Assembly: GCA_964649445.1 (NCBI GenBank)
Contig: CAZYPS010000113.1
Coordinates: forward strand, 1-5,880
Source: JAGXLP01 sp964649445
GTDB taxonomy: Bacteria; Bipolaricaulota; Bipolaricaulia; M55B111
DNA length: 5,880 nucleotides
Direction of reading: 5' to 3'
The position numbers and the translations under genes are program-made. Below are positions 1 to 5,402 of this stretch, piece after piece. Position 1 is the first letter of the stretch, and every line of letters begins with the position of its first letter. Below the pieces are notes generated by a model that saw only the letters and a list, made by a program, of their open reading frames with translations, had not been told where the DNA came from and did not search any database.

Positions 1-81
1 ATAGTAATTACTACTCCAATGTATGATTGAACTTTCGATTAGATGGAGTATTTTAGCGTTTAATTGGTTCTAGGCAAAGAG

Positions 82-117
82 TTGACTTGATATTTGAATT
101 TTTTTTAGTAGTTTATA
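82..117 (+). promoter_or_regulatory. Candidate sigma-70-type promoter for the importer operon
   Basis: TTGACT at 82-87 is a good -35 hexamer. With a 17-base spacer it pairs with TTAGTA at 105-110. An alternative is TTGATA at 87-92 with TTTATA at 112-117 and a 19-base spacer. Neither pairing is ideal, and in DNA this AT-rich such matches arise by chance, so only the general position is proposed. The start of transcription would fall about 120-125, giving a 5' leader of roughly 170 bases. Confidence 0.3.
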
Positions 118-152
118 TTGAGATTCAAGTGATCATTTAATATTGAATTCAA
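118..152. promoter_or_regulatory. Paired TTGA/TCAA dyads, possible operator
   Basis: TTGAGATTCAA at 118-128 has TTGA and TCAA half-sites around a 3-base centre. TTGAATTCAA at 143-152 is a perfect 10-bp palindrome. The two share half-sites, begin 25 bases apart, and lie at or just after the candidate -10 element, where a repressor would block transcription. No regulator gene is in the window and the motif does not match an operator I recognise. AT-rich palindromes are common by chance, so this is a suggestion only. Confidence 0.25.
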
Positions 153-283
153 AAAAGAGGGAGGGATAAAGTTTAAAGTGTAAAATTAATTTAGTAGAGC
201 TTTAAAATATTTTGGATTTTAAACGAGAAGAGTCAACGAGTAGAGTAGTAGAGTAAATGAAAAGAATTAATAAACAAGAGTAT

Positions 284-290
284 GGGAGGT
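284..290 (+). promoter_or_regulatory. Ribosome-binding site of the binding-protein gene
   Basis: GGGAGGT lies four bases before the ATG at 295. It is the strongest Shine-Dalgarno match in the window and supports that start codon. A strong site fits the high expression expected of a periplasmic binding protein. Confidence 0.8.
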
Positions 291-294
291 AAAG

Positions 295-1611
295 ATGAAA
301 AAAAGAGCATTATTCGTTCTCGTAGTTGTATTTTCGCTTATTCTTTCTATTGCTTTGGTTGCCCCTGCTCAGCAAAATGAAATCAACCTTCTCTTCAATA
401 GGCATCCCTTTACCGAGTCTCTAGTCCCATTAATTGACGAATTTGAGAAGGAGACAGGGGTGACGGTCGGTAATATTGATATCTTATCCGAGACGGAATA
501 CTTCGAGAAATTGGTACTGGAACTGTCAGGTGGGAGCTCCCAATACGACGTCGTAATGGTAGGTAACCCTCACATATTCCAATATGCCCCTGCGGGGTGG
601 CTCGAACCACTGGATTCATATATAGAAGATAGCCCAGAATGGAACGTAGATGACTTTTACGACACTTACATGAACGCAGTTCAGTGGGATCTTGAACCTG
701 GACACCCGACTGGAACTGGTTCTACCTGGGCTATACCAGTCAATACGGAATCACATCTTTTACACATGAGGGCCGACCTGCTTGAGAAATACGACCTGGA
801 TATTCCACAAACATGGGAAGAGGTTTACGAAGCGGCCAAACTTGTGGACGAAGAGGAACCGGGAGTTACTGGATTCACGCATAGAGGCATTGTTTCCTGG
901 TCTACTATCCATCCAGGTTACATGGCAGGGTTCACTTCCTGGGGAGCGCAGGACTTTGATGAGGATCTGAACGTACAGATAAATAGCGAAAAAGCCGTTG
1001 AATGGACCGAATACTTCATGAAGTTGGTCAAGGATGCAGGCTCTGAAGGTTGGACTTCCACTACATGGTACGACGGAAAGGAAAAATTCGCATCAGGTAA
1101 TTCATTTATCTGGTTCGACGCGGATCACCAGGCGGAGAGTTTTGAAGAGGAAGGTTCACCGGTTAAGGGAGATGTCGCCTACGTAATACCGCCGCCGGCC
1201 CCCGAGACTGGAGAAGTAAAAACAAACCTGTGGACCTGGAGCCTTGCGATGAATAAAGCATCTGAAAACAAGGACGCCGCCTGGGAGTTTATGAAATGGG
1301 CATCAAGCACGGACGTCCTTGTTGCCACCGTACCGAACAAAAACATCTTGCCGCCGCGAAAAAGTGTCTGGAATCATCCGGTAACTATAGACTACACAGG
1401 CGATTGGGGAGTTGAAGAAACACCTTACCGCGAAGTCGTTAACGAAATGAGGGAGAATGCCAGGGTAAGGTGGACTCCACTACCTAAAACGCCAAGAATA
1501 GGAGATAGATGGTCCCAGGCTTTACAGCAGATATTCACTGGAAAACCGGTAGAGGAAGCTCTGGACCAGGCAGCCGACGACATTAGTGACATGGTGGAAG
1601 AATACAAGTGA
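295..1611 (+). CDS. ABC transporter extracellular solute-binding protein, family 1 (sugar or polyol)
   Basis: This is the secreted receptor that captures the substrate outside the inner membrane and delivers it to the two permeases encoded next. The 438-residue length is typical of carbohydrate-binding family 1 proteins (MalE/UgpB-like). Residues 1-25 form a Sec signal peptide: KKR, a hydrophobic core at about 5-22, then an A-P-A cleavage site before Gln26. No cysteine follows, so it is not a lipoprotein and should be soluble in a periplasm. Family-type segments are the YDVVMVGN strand (84-91), the GWLEPLD turn (101-107), the AIPVNTESHLLHMRADLLEKY hinge region (146-166), PQTWEEV (171-177) and FASGNSFIWFDADH (265-278). 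The many tryptophans fit aromatic stacking on a sugar ring. The start is fixed by GGGAGGT four bases upstream and by the signal peptide. The ligand is not visible in the sequence; a polyol is inferred from the dehydrogenase downstream. Confidence 0.93.
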   Translation: MKKRALFVLVVVFSLILSIALVAPAQQNEINLLFNRHPFTESLVPLIDEFEKETGVTVGNIDILSETEYFEKLVLELSGGSSQYDVVMVGNPHIFQYAPAGWLEPLDSYIEDSPEWNVDDFYDTYMNAVQWDLEPGHPTGTGSTWAIPVNTESHLLHMRADLLEKYDLDIPQTWEEVYEAAKLVDEEEPGVTGFTHRGIVSWSTIHPGYMAGFTSWGAQDFDEDLNVQINSEKAVEWTEYFMKLVKDAGSEGWTSTTWYDGKEKFASGNSFIWFDADHQAESFEEEGSPVKGDVAYVIPPPAPETGEVKTNLWTWSLAMNKASENKDAAWEFMKWASSTDVLVATVPNKNILPPRKSVWNHPVTIDYTGDWGVEETPYREVVNEMRENARVRWTPLPKTPRIGDRWSQALQQIFTGKPVEEALDQAADDISDMVEEYK

Positions 1612-1761
1612 TCTATAGATCTAATTAAAATAAGCTCCTTCCACAATTAGGACAGACGAGAATAAACGAGTATACAATCTACACAAGGGGAGGCTCAAAT
1701 GGTATCATGGAAAGCCTCCCCTATTTCTTTATCAAATTTTAACTAAAGGGTAAAGTAAACT
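1612..1761. other. Intra-operon spacer between binding protein and first permease
   Basis: This 150-base spacer holds no gene. A perfect 12-bp palindrome, GATCTATAGATC (1610-1621), overlaps the stop codon of the binding-protein gene. A strong stem-loop lies at 1686-1722 (listed separately). The rest is AT-rich, ending with a modest AAAGGG (1745-1750) eleven bases before the first permease start. Confidence 0.7.
1686..1740 (+). terminator. Stem-loop between binding-protein and permease genes (attenuating terminator or mRNA 3' stabiliser)
   Basis: AGGGGAGGCT (1686-1695) pairs perfectly with AGCCTCCCCT (1713-1722), giving a 10-bp GC-rich stem around a 17-base loop. It is followed by an AT-rich tract with several T runs (1724-1740). 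The tract is interrupted by A and C, so termination would probably be partial. In ABC sugar-importer operons a hairpin here is commonly associated with more binding protein than permease, by partial termination or by protecting the upstream mRNA from 3' decay. Which mechanism applies cannot be told from the sequence. The stem is the strongest inverted repeat in the window. Confidence 0.65.
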
Positions 1762-2613
1762 ATGTCTAGGCAAATTGCTGAAAAATTCAAACCTTATTTT
1801 TTGAGCCTTCCAGCTTTATTGGTACTAATTGGGATACTCTACCCATTTGGCCTAGGGGTTTATTACAGCCTCACGGCTAAAACGTTTACCTATATGAATG
1901 AACCTTTTATTGGGCTCGGCAACTATCAGGAACTTTTCAACAGCCCAGAATTCTGGAGGTCCGTCCGTATTACCCTCCAGTATGCTTTTGGCGCGACTTT
2001 TGTCCAGATGGGACTTGGTTTTTTAGTTGCGTACTACTTGGATAAGTTCGATATAGGCACCATTAAATCCATACTTATTATCCCGTTCATGGTACCTCCA
2101 GTAATTGGTGCTCTGATATGGAAGGTCATGTTGAGACCCGGTCAGAGTGGTATTATAAATCACCTTCTTTCTTTCATTCGTTTAGGTCCCTTCGAGTTCT
2201 TGAGTGATAAAAGCCTGGCTCTCCCTTCGGTCATCATGATTGACACTTGGCTGTTCACTCCTTTCGTTATTTTAATTCTTTATGCGGGAATACGTTCCGT
2301 ACCAAGAGACTTGATTGAGGCTTCAAAAGTAGACGGCGCAAGTGAGTTTCATAGGATCTCAAAAATAATGATCCCCGCTATGAAGACCCACATTCTGGTG
2401 GCATTAACTTTCAGGTTTATAGACACATTAAAGTTATTTGATATAATCTTTACAGCCACTCGGGGCGGGCCTGCTAGTGCCACAATGACCTTACACGTTC
2501 AATCATATTTCACCACCATTAGATGGTTAGATCTTGGACCCGGGATGGCTTACCTGTTTATACTCTGGTTGCTTTGTTTTGTGAGCGCTCGTTTTCTTGT
2601 TAGCAGGTGGTAA
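1762..2613 (+). CDS. ABC carbohydrate transporter permease, MalF/UgpA type
   Basis: This is one half of the inner-membrane channel of the importer, 283 residues long and typical of the short MalF/UgpA family without the extra periplasmic domain of E. coli MalF. Hydrophobic segments fit six helices at about 12-37, 70-93, 103-124, 152-176, 209-230 and 259-281. The cytoplasmic EAA loop, which docks the ATPase, is EASKVDGA (186-193) leading to KIMIP (201-205), with the invariant Gly at 192. TRGGP (233-237) is the usual family motif before the last helix. The ATG start has only a modest site (AAAGGG, 11 bases upstream), but the N-terminal residues align well with the family. It stops four bases before the GTG start of the second permease. 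The substrate cannot be read from the sequence. Confidence 0.93.
   Translation: MSRQIAEKFKPYFLSLPALLVLIGILYPFGLGVYYSLTAKTFTYMNEPFIGLGNYQELFNSPEFWRSVRITLQYAFGATFVQMGLGFLVAYYLDKFDIGTIKSILIIPFMVPPVIGALIWKVMLRPGQSGIINHLLSFIRLGPFEFLSDKSLALPSVIMIDTWLFTPFVILILYAGIRSVPRDLIEASKVDGASEFHRISKIMIPAMKTHILVALTFRFIDTLKLFDIIFTATRGGPASATMTLHVQSYFTTIRWLDLGPGMAYLFILWLLCFVSARFLVSRW
2605..2610 (+). promoter_or_regulatory. Ribosome-binding site that sets the second permease start at GTG 2618
   Basis: AGGTGG ends seven bases before the GTG at 2618-2620. The upstream in-frame TTG at 2597 has no such site and would overlap the previous gene by 17 bases, so GTG 2618 is the better start. The site lies inside the last codons of the first permease, which suggests coupled translation. 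Confidence 0.7.
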
Positions 2614-2617
2614 AACC

Positions 2618-3502
2618 GTGCGACTGAAAAGTAAGATAACTGAATTTTTTGGCTATTTAGGCCGGTATATTTCGCACCTTCTTTTCAGCTTGTACTTATT
2701 ATTTACTCTTTTTCCTTTAGTTTGGATTATATCCTTATCTTTTAAGCCGCATAAAGCCATTATTCAGCAGCCACCGCCATTACTTTTTAATCCTACGATA
2801 GCTAATTTTAAGGCAATTCTGATTGACGTATTTACCGAGCAGACTGTTCATGCATCATCCAGGATAAACATACCGATGACTTTGCTTAATTCCACAGTTA
2901 TTTCCGGCTTTGCTGTGACGCTTTCGTTAATAGTAGGCATTCCTGCTGCTTACGCTTTTGCAAAATTAACTTTTGTAGGTAAAGAGGATATTGCATTCAC
3001 TATTCTGAGTATCCGGTTTGCTCCTGCATTAATGGTAATTGTTCCAATGCTGGCCATTTTCAGACGGATGGGCCTTGTGGATACCTATATTGGTTTGATC
3101 TTTGCTTATCAGTTAATCACTCTACCCATGGTAGTTTGGATAATGAGAAGCTTCTTCGAGGACATTCCGGACTCGATAATCGAATCTGCTGAAATTGATG
3201 GAGCAAATATTTTTCAGAAGTTTAGCTCTGTTCTTATTCCAATTGTAAAGCCTGGTATAGGGGCTTCGGCTACCTTGGCTTTTATTTTCGCCTGGCATCA
3301 ATTAACTTTCCCCTTAATATTGGGTGGAAGCAGCACAAGGACTGTTACACTTGGAATGCTTGGTTTTATTGGTTACGAAAGAGTTATGTGGGGTAACATG
3401 GCTGCGGCAATTGTAATCGCCACAATACCTACCCTGCTTGTTGCTGCTTTCCTGCAGAAGTATATAGTGAGGGGCATAACCATGGGAGCAGTCAAATCAT
3501 AA
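2618..3502 (+). CDS. ABC carbohydrate transporter permease, MalG/UgpE type
   Basis: This is the partner permease that completes the transmembrane channel. From the GTG at 2618 it has 294 residues, normal for the family; an in-frame TTG at 2597 would add seven residues but lacks a ribosome-binding site. Hydrophobic segments are at about 18-41, 87-117, 124-148, 156-176, 209-236 and 259-279. The EAA loop is IIESAEIDGA (187-196) followed by SVLIP (204-208), with the invariant Gly at 195. The C-terminus KYIVRGITMGAVK is the standard MalG-type ending (compare the RxLVxGLTxGAVK consensus). The SFKP after helix 1 is also usual. The four-base spacing from the first permease implies co-transcription and translational coupling. 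Both permeases have intact EAA loops, so an ATPase partner is expected although none is encoded here. Confidence 0.93.
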   Translation: MRLKSKITEFFGYLGRYISHLLFSLYLLFTLFPLVWIISLSFKPHKAIIQQPPPLLFNPTIANFKAILIDVFTEQTVHASSRINIPMTLLNSTVISGFAVTLSLIVGIPAAYAFAKLTFVGKEDIAFTILSIRFAPALMVIVPMLAIFRRMGLVDTYIGLIFAYQLITLPMVVWIMRSFFEDIPDSIIESAEIDGANIFQKFSSVLIPIVKPGIGASATLAFIFAWHQLTFPLILGGSSTRTVTLGMLGFIGYERVMWGNMAAAIVIATIPTLLVAAFLQKYIVRGITMGAVKS

Positions 3503-3606
3503 TAAGTTAACGGATTATCTTAGTTTGTTGGAGGTTTGTAAGCATAAGGACGATAGCAAGCCGAAAGAATGATTAGCTTTTCAAATAAAACAAGAGGTGT
3601 GTAACT
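3503..3606. other. Spacer before the dehydrogenase gene
   Basis: This short spacer has no terminator-like hairpin, so the dehydrogenase is probably co-transcribed with the importer. GGAGG at 3531-3535 looks like a ribosome-binding site but no open frame of useful length follows it. AGAGGTG (3593-3599) is the site actually used for the ATG at 3607. Confidence 0.5.
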
Positions 3607-4611
3607 ATGAAGGCCATGTATCTTAATCAGCCCAAAGAAATTGTCGAAAAAGATATTCCAAGACCTAACATAGGCCCCGAAGAGGTTTTGGTAGAGATGA
3701 AGTCCGTAGGTGTTTGCGGTTCCGACGTGGAATATTATGAGACAGGACGGATCGGTGAATTTGTCGTTGAGGAACCAATAATTTTGGGCCACGAATCTGC
3801 TGGTAAAATAGTAGAAACCGGAGAAGAGGTAGAGAATCTGGAATCCGGAGATAAGGTGACACTTGAACCCGGGGTTCCGTGCAGAAAATGCAAACACTGC
3901 AAAGAGGGTAGATACAATTTGTGTCCCGATGTTGACTTCATGGCTACCCCTCCTGATGATGGCGCGTTTGTGGAATATTTTGCCCACCCGGCTGACTTCA
4001 CGTTTAAGCTACCCGAGTCCCTGACCTACGAAGAAGGAGCTCTGATGGAGCCACTTTCCGTCGGAATTCAGGCTACTCGAAGAGCTAAGATAGACCAGGG
4101 AGATAAAGTTGCAATACTTGGCGCTGGGCCTATCGGCCTAGTTACCACGCAGGCGGCTCTTGCTTCTGGTGCTACCGATGTGGTGATAACAGATGTAGTA
4201 GACTTCAGGTTGGACAAGGCCCGAGAATTAGGAGCAAGCGAAGCAATCAACGTCAGAGAAAATTCAATAAGCGGGGAATTTGATAAGGTTATACAGACCG
4301 CAGGTACCGGCGAAACCTATGCTCAAGCTATGGATCTGATCAGACGAGGAGGCAGGATTGTTCAGGTGGGCCACCCCTCTTCTGAAAAAGTTTCTATCGA
4401 TCCAAATATACTTATCACCAGAGCATTTGATATGGTGGGTTCCTTTAGGTATGCCAATACCTATCAGGACGCTATAGACCTGGTAGAATCAGGTAAAGTT
4501 TCATTAAAACCTCTAGTATCTGAACATTTCCCTTTTAGTAAAGTAGAAGAGGCACTGACTTATTCTAGCGAAAACCCGGATAAGTGTATCAAAGCTATGG
4601 TTGATATGTAA
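3607..4611 (+). CDS. Zinc-dependent MDR dehydrogenase, sorbitol/xylitol (polyol) dehydrogenase-like
   Basis: This is a cytoplasmic medium-chain dehydrogenase that most likely oxidises a polyol to a ketose with NAD+. At 334 residues it is slightly shorter than the usual 340-350. The N-terminal catalytic domain has GVCGSD with Cys37, GHE with His62 and Glu63, and GALMEPLSVG with Glu148. Glu148 matches the zinc-site glutamate of sorbitol and xylitol dehydrogenases, where classical alcohol dehydrogenases have Cys. Cys92, Cys95, Cys98 and Cys106 form the structural zinc lobe. The Rossmann domain has GAGPIG (172-177) and Asp196 at the end of the second strand, favouring NAD over NADP. The catalytic C-terminal part ends normally. 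The start is set by AGAGGTG seven bases before the ATG. Its position after a carbohydrate importer supports a role in using the imported compound. Related alternatives are L-iditol, threonine or galactitol-phosphate dehydrogenase; these cannot be separated by eye. Confidence 0.9.
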   Translation: MKAMYLNQPKEIVEKDIPRPNIGPEEVLVEMKSVGVCGSDVEYYETGRIGEFVVEEPIILGHESAGKIVETGEEVENLESGDKVTLEPGVPCRKCKHCKEGRYNLCPDVDFMATPPDDGAFVEYFAHPADFTFKLPESLTYEEGALMEPLSVGIQATRRAKIDQGDKVAILGAGPIGLVTTQAALASGATDVVITDVVDFRLDKARELGASEAINVRENSISGEFDKVIQTAGTGETYAQAMDLIRRGGRIVQVGHPSSEKVSIDPNILITRAFDMVGSFRYANTYQDAIDLVESGKVSLKPLVSEHFPFSKVEEALTYSSENPDKCIKAMVDM

Positions 4612-5067
4612 ACTAAAAGATTAATTTGTCCGCTATAGGATTAGTATTTTGGTTATAGAACGGGAATAGTTAATGGAAATAAATATGGATCTAATAAAAG
4701 CTAAAGGTAATTGCTTAGCCGGCGTAAGTTTGGCTCTAACGTCACAGGAAATTCTGTGAAATTTAGCCGAAAAAAGTTGATGTCGAATAAAAAAAAGTCA
4801 GTGCCCGTATTTTCTTGCTTGAAGCAGAAGCTACAAAATTTGAAAGCGTCCGAATAATGGAAGGAAACAAAATAGAGAAATGTTAGTGTTGATTTTGGAA
4901 AACAACGCGGGTAAACAACGCGGAACTTACAAATCGGATACGGCAGAAAAAAGAACTAAAAATTAGTAAGCTGAAATTATAAACGGAAATTCAACAGGAG
5001 AATTTTCTTTTTTCGAGAAGAAAGCCGTGATAGTAATTGATCTAAAGACTCAATTATGAATATTCTT
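4612..5067. other. Non-coding region downstream of the operon with several inverted repeats
   Basis: No supportable gene lies here. The longest in-frame stretches are about 25-31 codons with no ribosome-binding site, for example a plus-strand frame at 4791-4886. Visible structure includes the near-palindrome CTTAGCCGGCGTAAG (4714-4728), the hairpin CACAG/CTGTG (4743-4758) nested between GGCT (4732-4735) and AGCC (4765-4768), and the direct repeat AAACAACGCGG (4900-4910 and 4913-4923). There are also A-rich tracts. No clean intrinsic terminator follows the dehydrogenase stop. The sequence looks like degraded accessory DNA next to a broken insertion sequence. Confidence 0.5.
4986..5013 (+). terminator. 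Weak AT-rich hairpin with T-tract, possible terminator
   Basis: GAAATTC (4986-4992) pairs with GAATTTTC (5000-5007) with one bulged T, around a 7-base loop, and is followed by a run of six Ts (5008-5013). The order of hairpin then T-run fits a rho-independent terminator for plus-strand transcription. However, the stem is AT-rich and weak, and it lies about 375 bases after the dehydrogenase stop. Confidence 0.25.
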
Positions 5068-5091
5068 TTATTTTGAGTGTTTATCAATTAC
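5033..5091. repeat. Imperfect inverted repeat, 59 bases
   Basis: The left arm GTAATTGAT (5033-5041) pairs perfectly with ATCAATTAC (5083-5091). The inner segment ACTCAA (5048-5053) pairs with TTGAGT (5073-5078). Between the two paired blocks is an asymmetric internal loop of 6 and 4 bases, and the terminal loop is 19 bases. That gives 15 base pairs in total. It has no T-tract on either side, so it is not a simple intrinsic terminator. It could be a protein-binding dyad, an RNA hairpin or a remnant of a small mobile element. Confidence 0.5.
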
Positions 5092-5346
5092 CTCCAGCCG
5101 TTGATGACATATTAGTTTTCTCAACCAAGTGAGAGATGGGTGCCGAATCTTTTCTCTCTGATTGTGTTCAATACAGTATATGTTTAAATGAAGTTGCTCG
5201 TAGGTATATGATTGGTGTAAGATAAGGATTTGAGGAAGGGATCCGAAGTCACCGGAGAATTCTTGTTTATCCCAACCCCAATGGAACGGCTTTGCTAACT
5301 TAGTTAATTGGTGGAAGCTGTTGTGTTCAGCTTCAGAAGCTTCTGG
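5068..5346 (-). pseudogene. Unrecognised open frame without an ATG, possible gene remnant
   Basis: The minus strand is open for 92 codons from just after a stop at 5347-5349 to the TAA at 5068-5070. There is no ATG in the frame and no Shine-Dalgarno site at a usable start, so it is not a functional gene as it stands. The translation includes PFHWGWDKQEFSGDFGS and REKIRHPSLTWLRKL, with Trp, His and Lys/Arg content that could come from a real, possibly transposase-like, protein. I do not recognise the family. An open stretch this long can occur by chance in a region of this size, so the call is weak. Its last codons run into the inverted repeat at 5033-5091. Confidence 0.2.
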
Positions 5347-5402
5347 TTATATTTCTGTGATTACATTTCAAATAGATGGAGCCATTAACATATAATAAGT
5401 TA

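Larger units (their letters stand above)
1..294. other. AT-rich upstream leader of the importer operon
   Basis: No coding region can be supported here: stops are frequent in all frames and no open frame has a ribosome-binding site. The stretch holds a weak promoter candidate near 82-117, two TTGA/TCAA dyads at 118-128 and 143-152, a purine-rich tract at 154-166, and short GAGTAGAGTA-like repeats at 238-255, before the strong Shine-Dalgarno site of the first gene. A 7-bp inverted repeat (TACTCCA at 12-18, TGGAGTA at 44-50) lies at the left edge. It could be the end of an upstream transcription unit but has no clear T-tract. A leader this long and AT-rich suggests that the operon's own promoter and control sites are here. 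Confidence 0.6.

Noticed and set aside
410..619. Minus-strand open frame inside the binding-protein gene
   Set aside because: It is antisense to the conserved binding-protein sequence, with random-looking composition and no start signal.
3531..3560. GGAGG that resembles a ribosome-binding site in the spacer before the dehydrogenase
   Set aside because: The following TTG and GTA codons run straight into stops, so no peptide of useful length can be translated from it.
3520..3987. 155-codon minus-strand open frame across the dehydrogenase start
   Set aside because: It lies antisense to a well-supported zinc dehydrogenase, has no recognisable motif or ribosome-binding site, and covers the spacer plus conserved coding DNA. 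It is a shadow frame.
3735..4001. 88-codon minus-strand open frame inside the dehydrogenase
   Set aside because: It is the complement of the zinc-lobe coding region, where every codon of the plus-strand frame is explained. No independent evidence exists for it.
4630..4663. CCG-CTATA / TATAG-AA-CGG inverted repeat just after the dehydrogenase as its terminator
   Set aside because: The stem is short and bulged, and no T-tract follows it, so it does not meet the pattern of an intrinsic terminator.
4780..4857. 25-codon plus-strand open frame starting ATG, rich in lysine
   Set aside because: There is no ribosome-binding site ahead of the ATG, the length is within chance, and an overlapping frame is equally open.
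5131..5158. GAGAGA / TCTCTC hairpin
   Set aside because: This is a six-base simple-sequence stem with a 16-base loop and no associated feature, well within chance for this composition.
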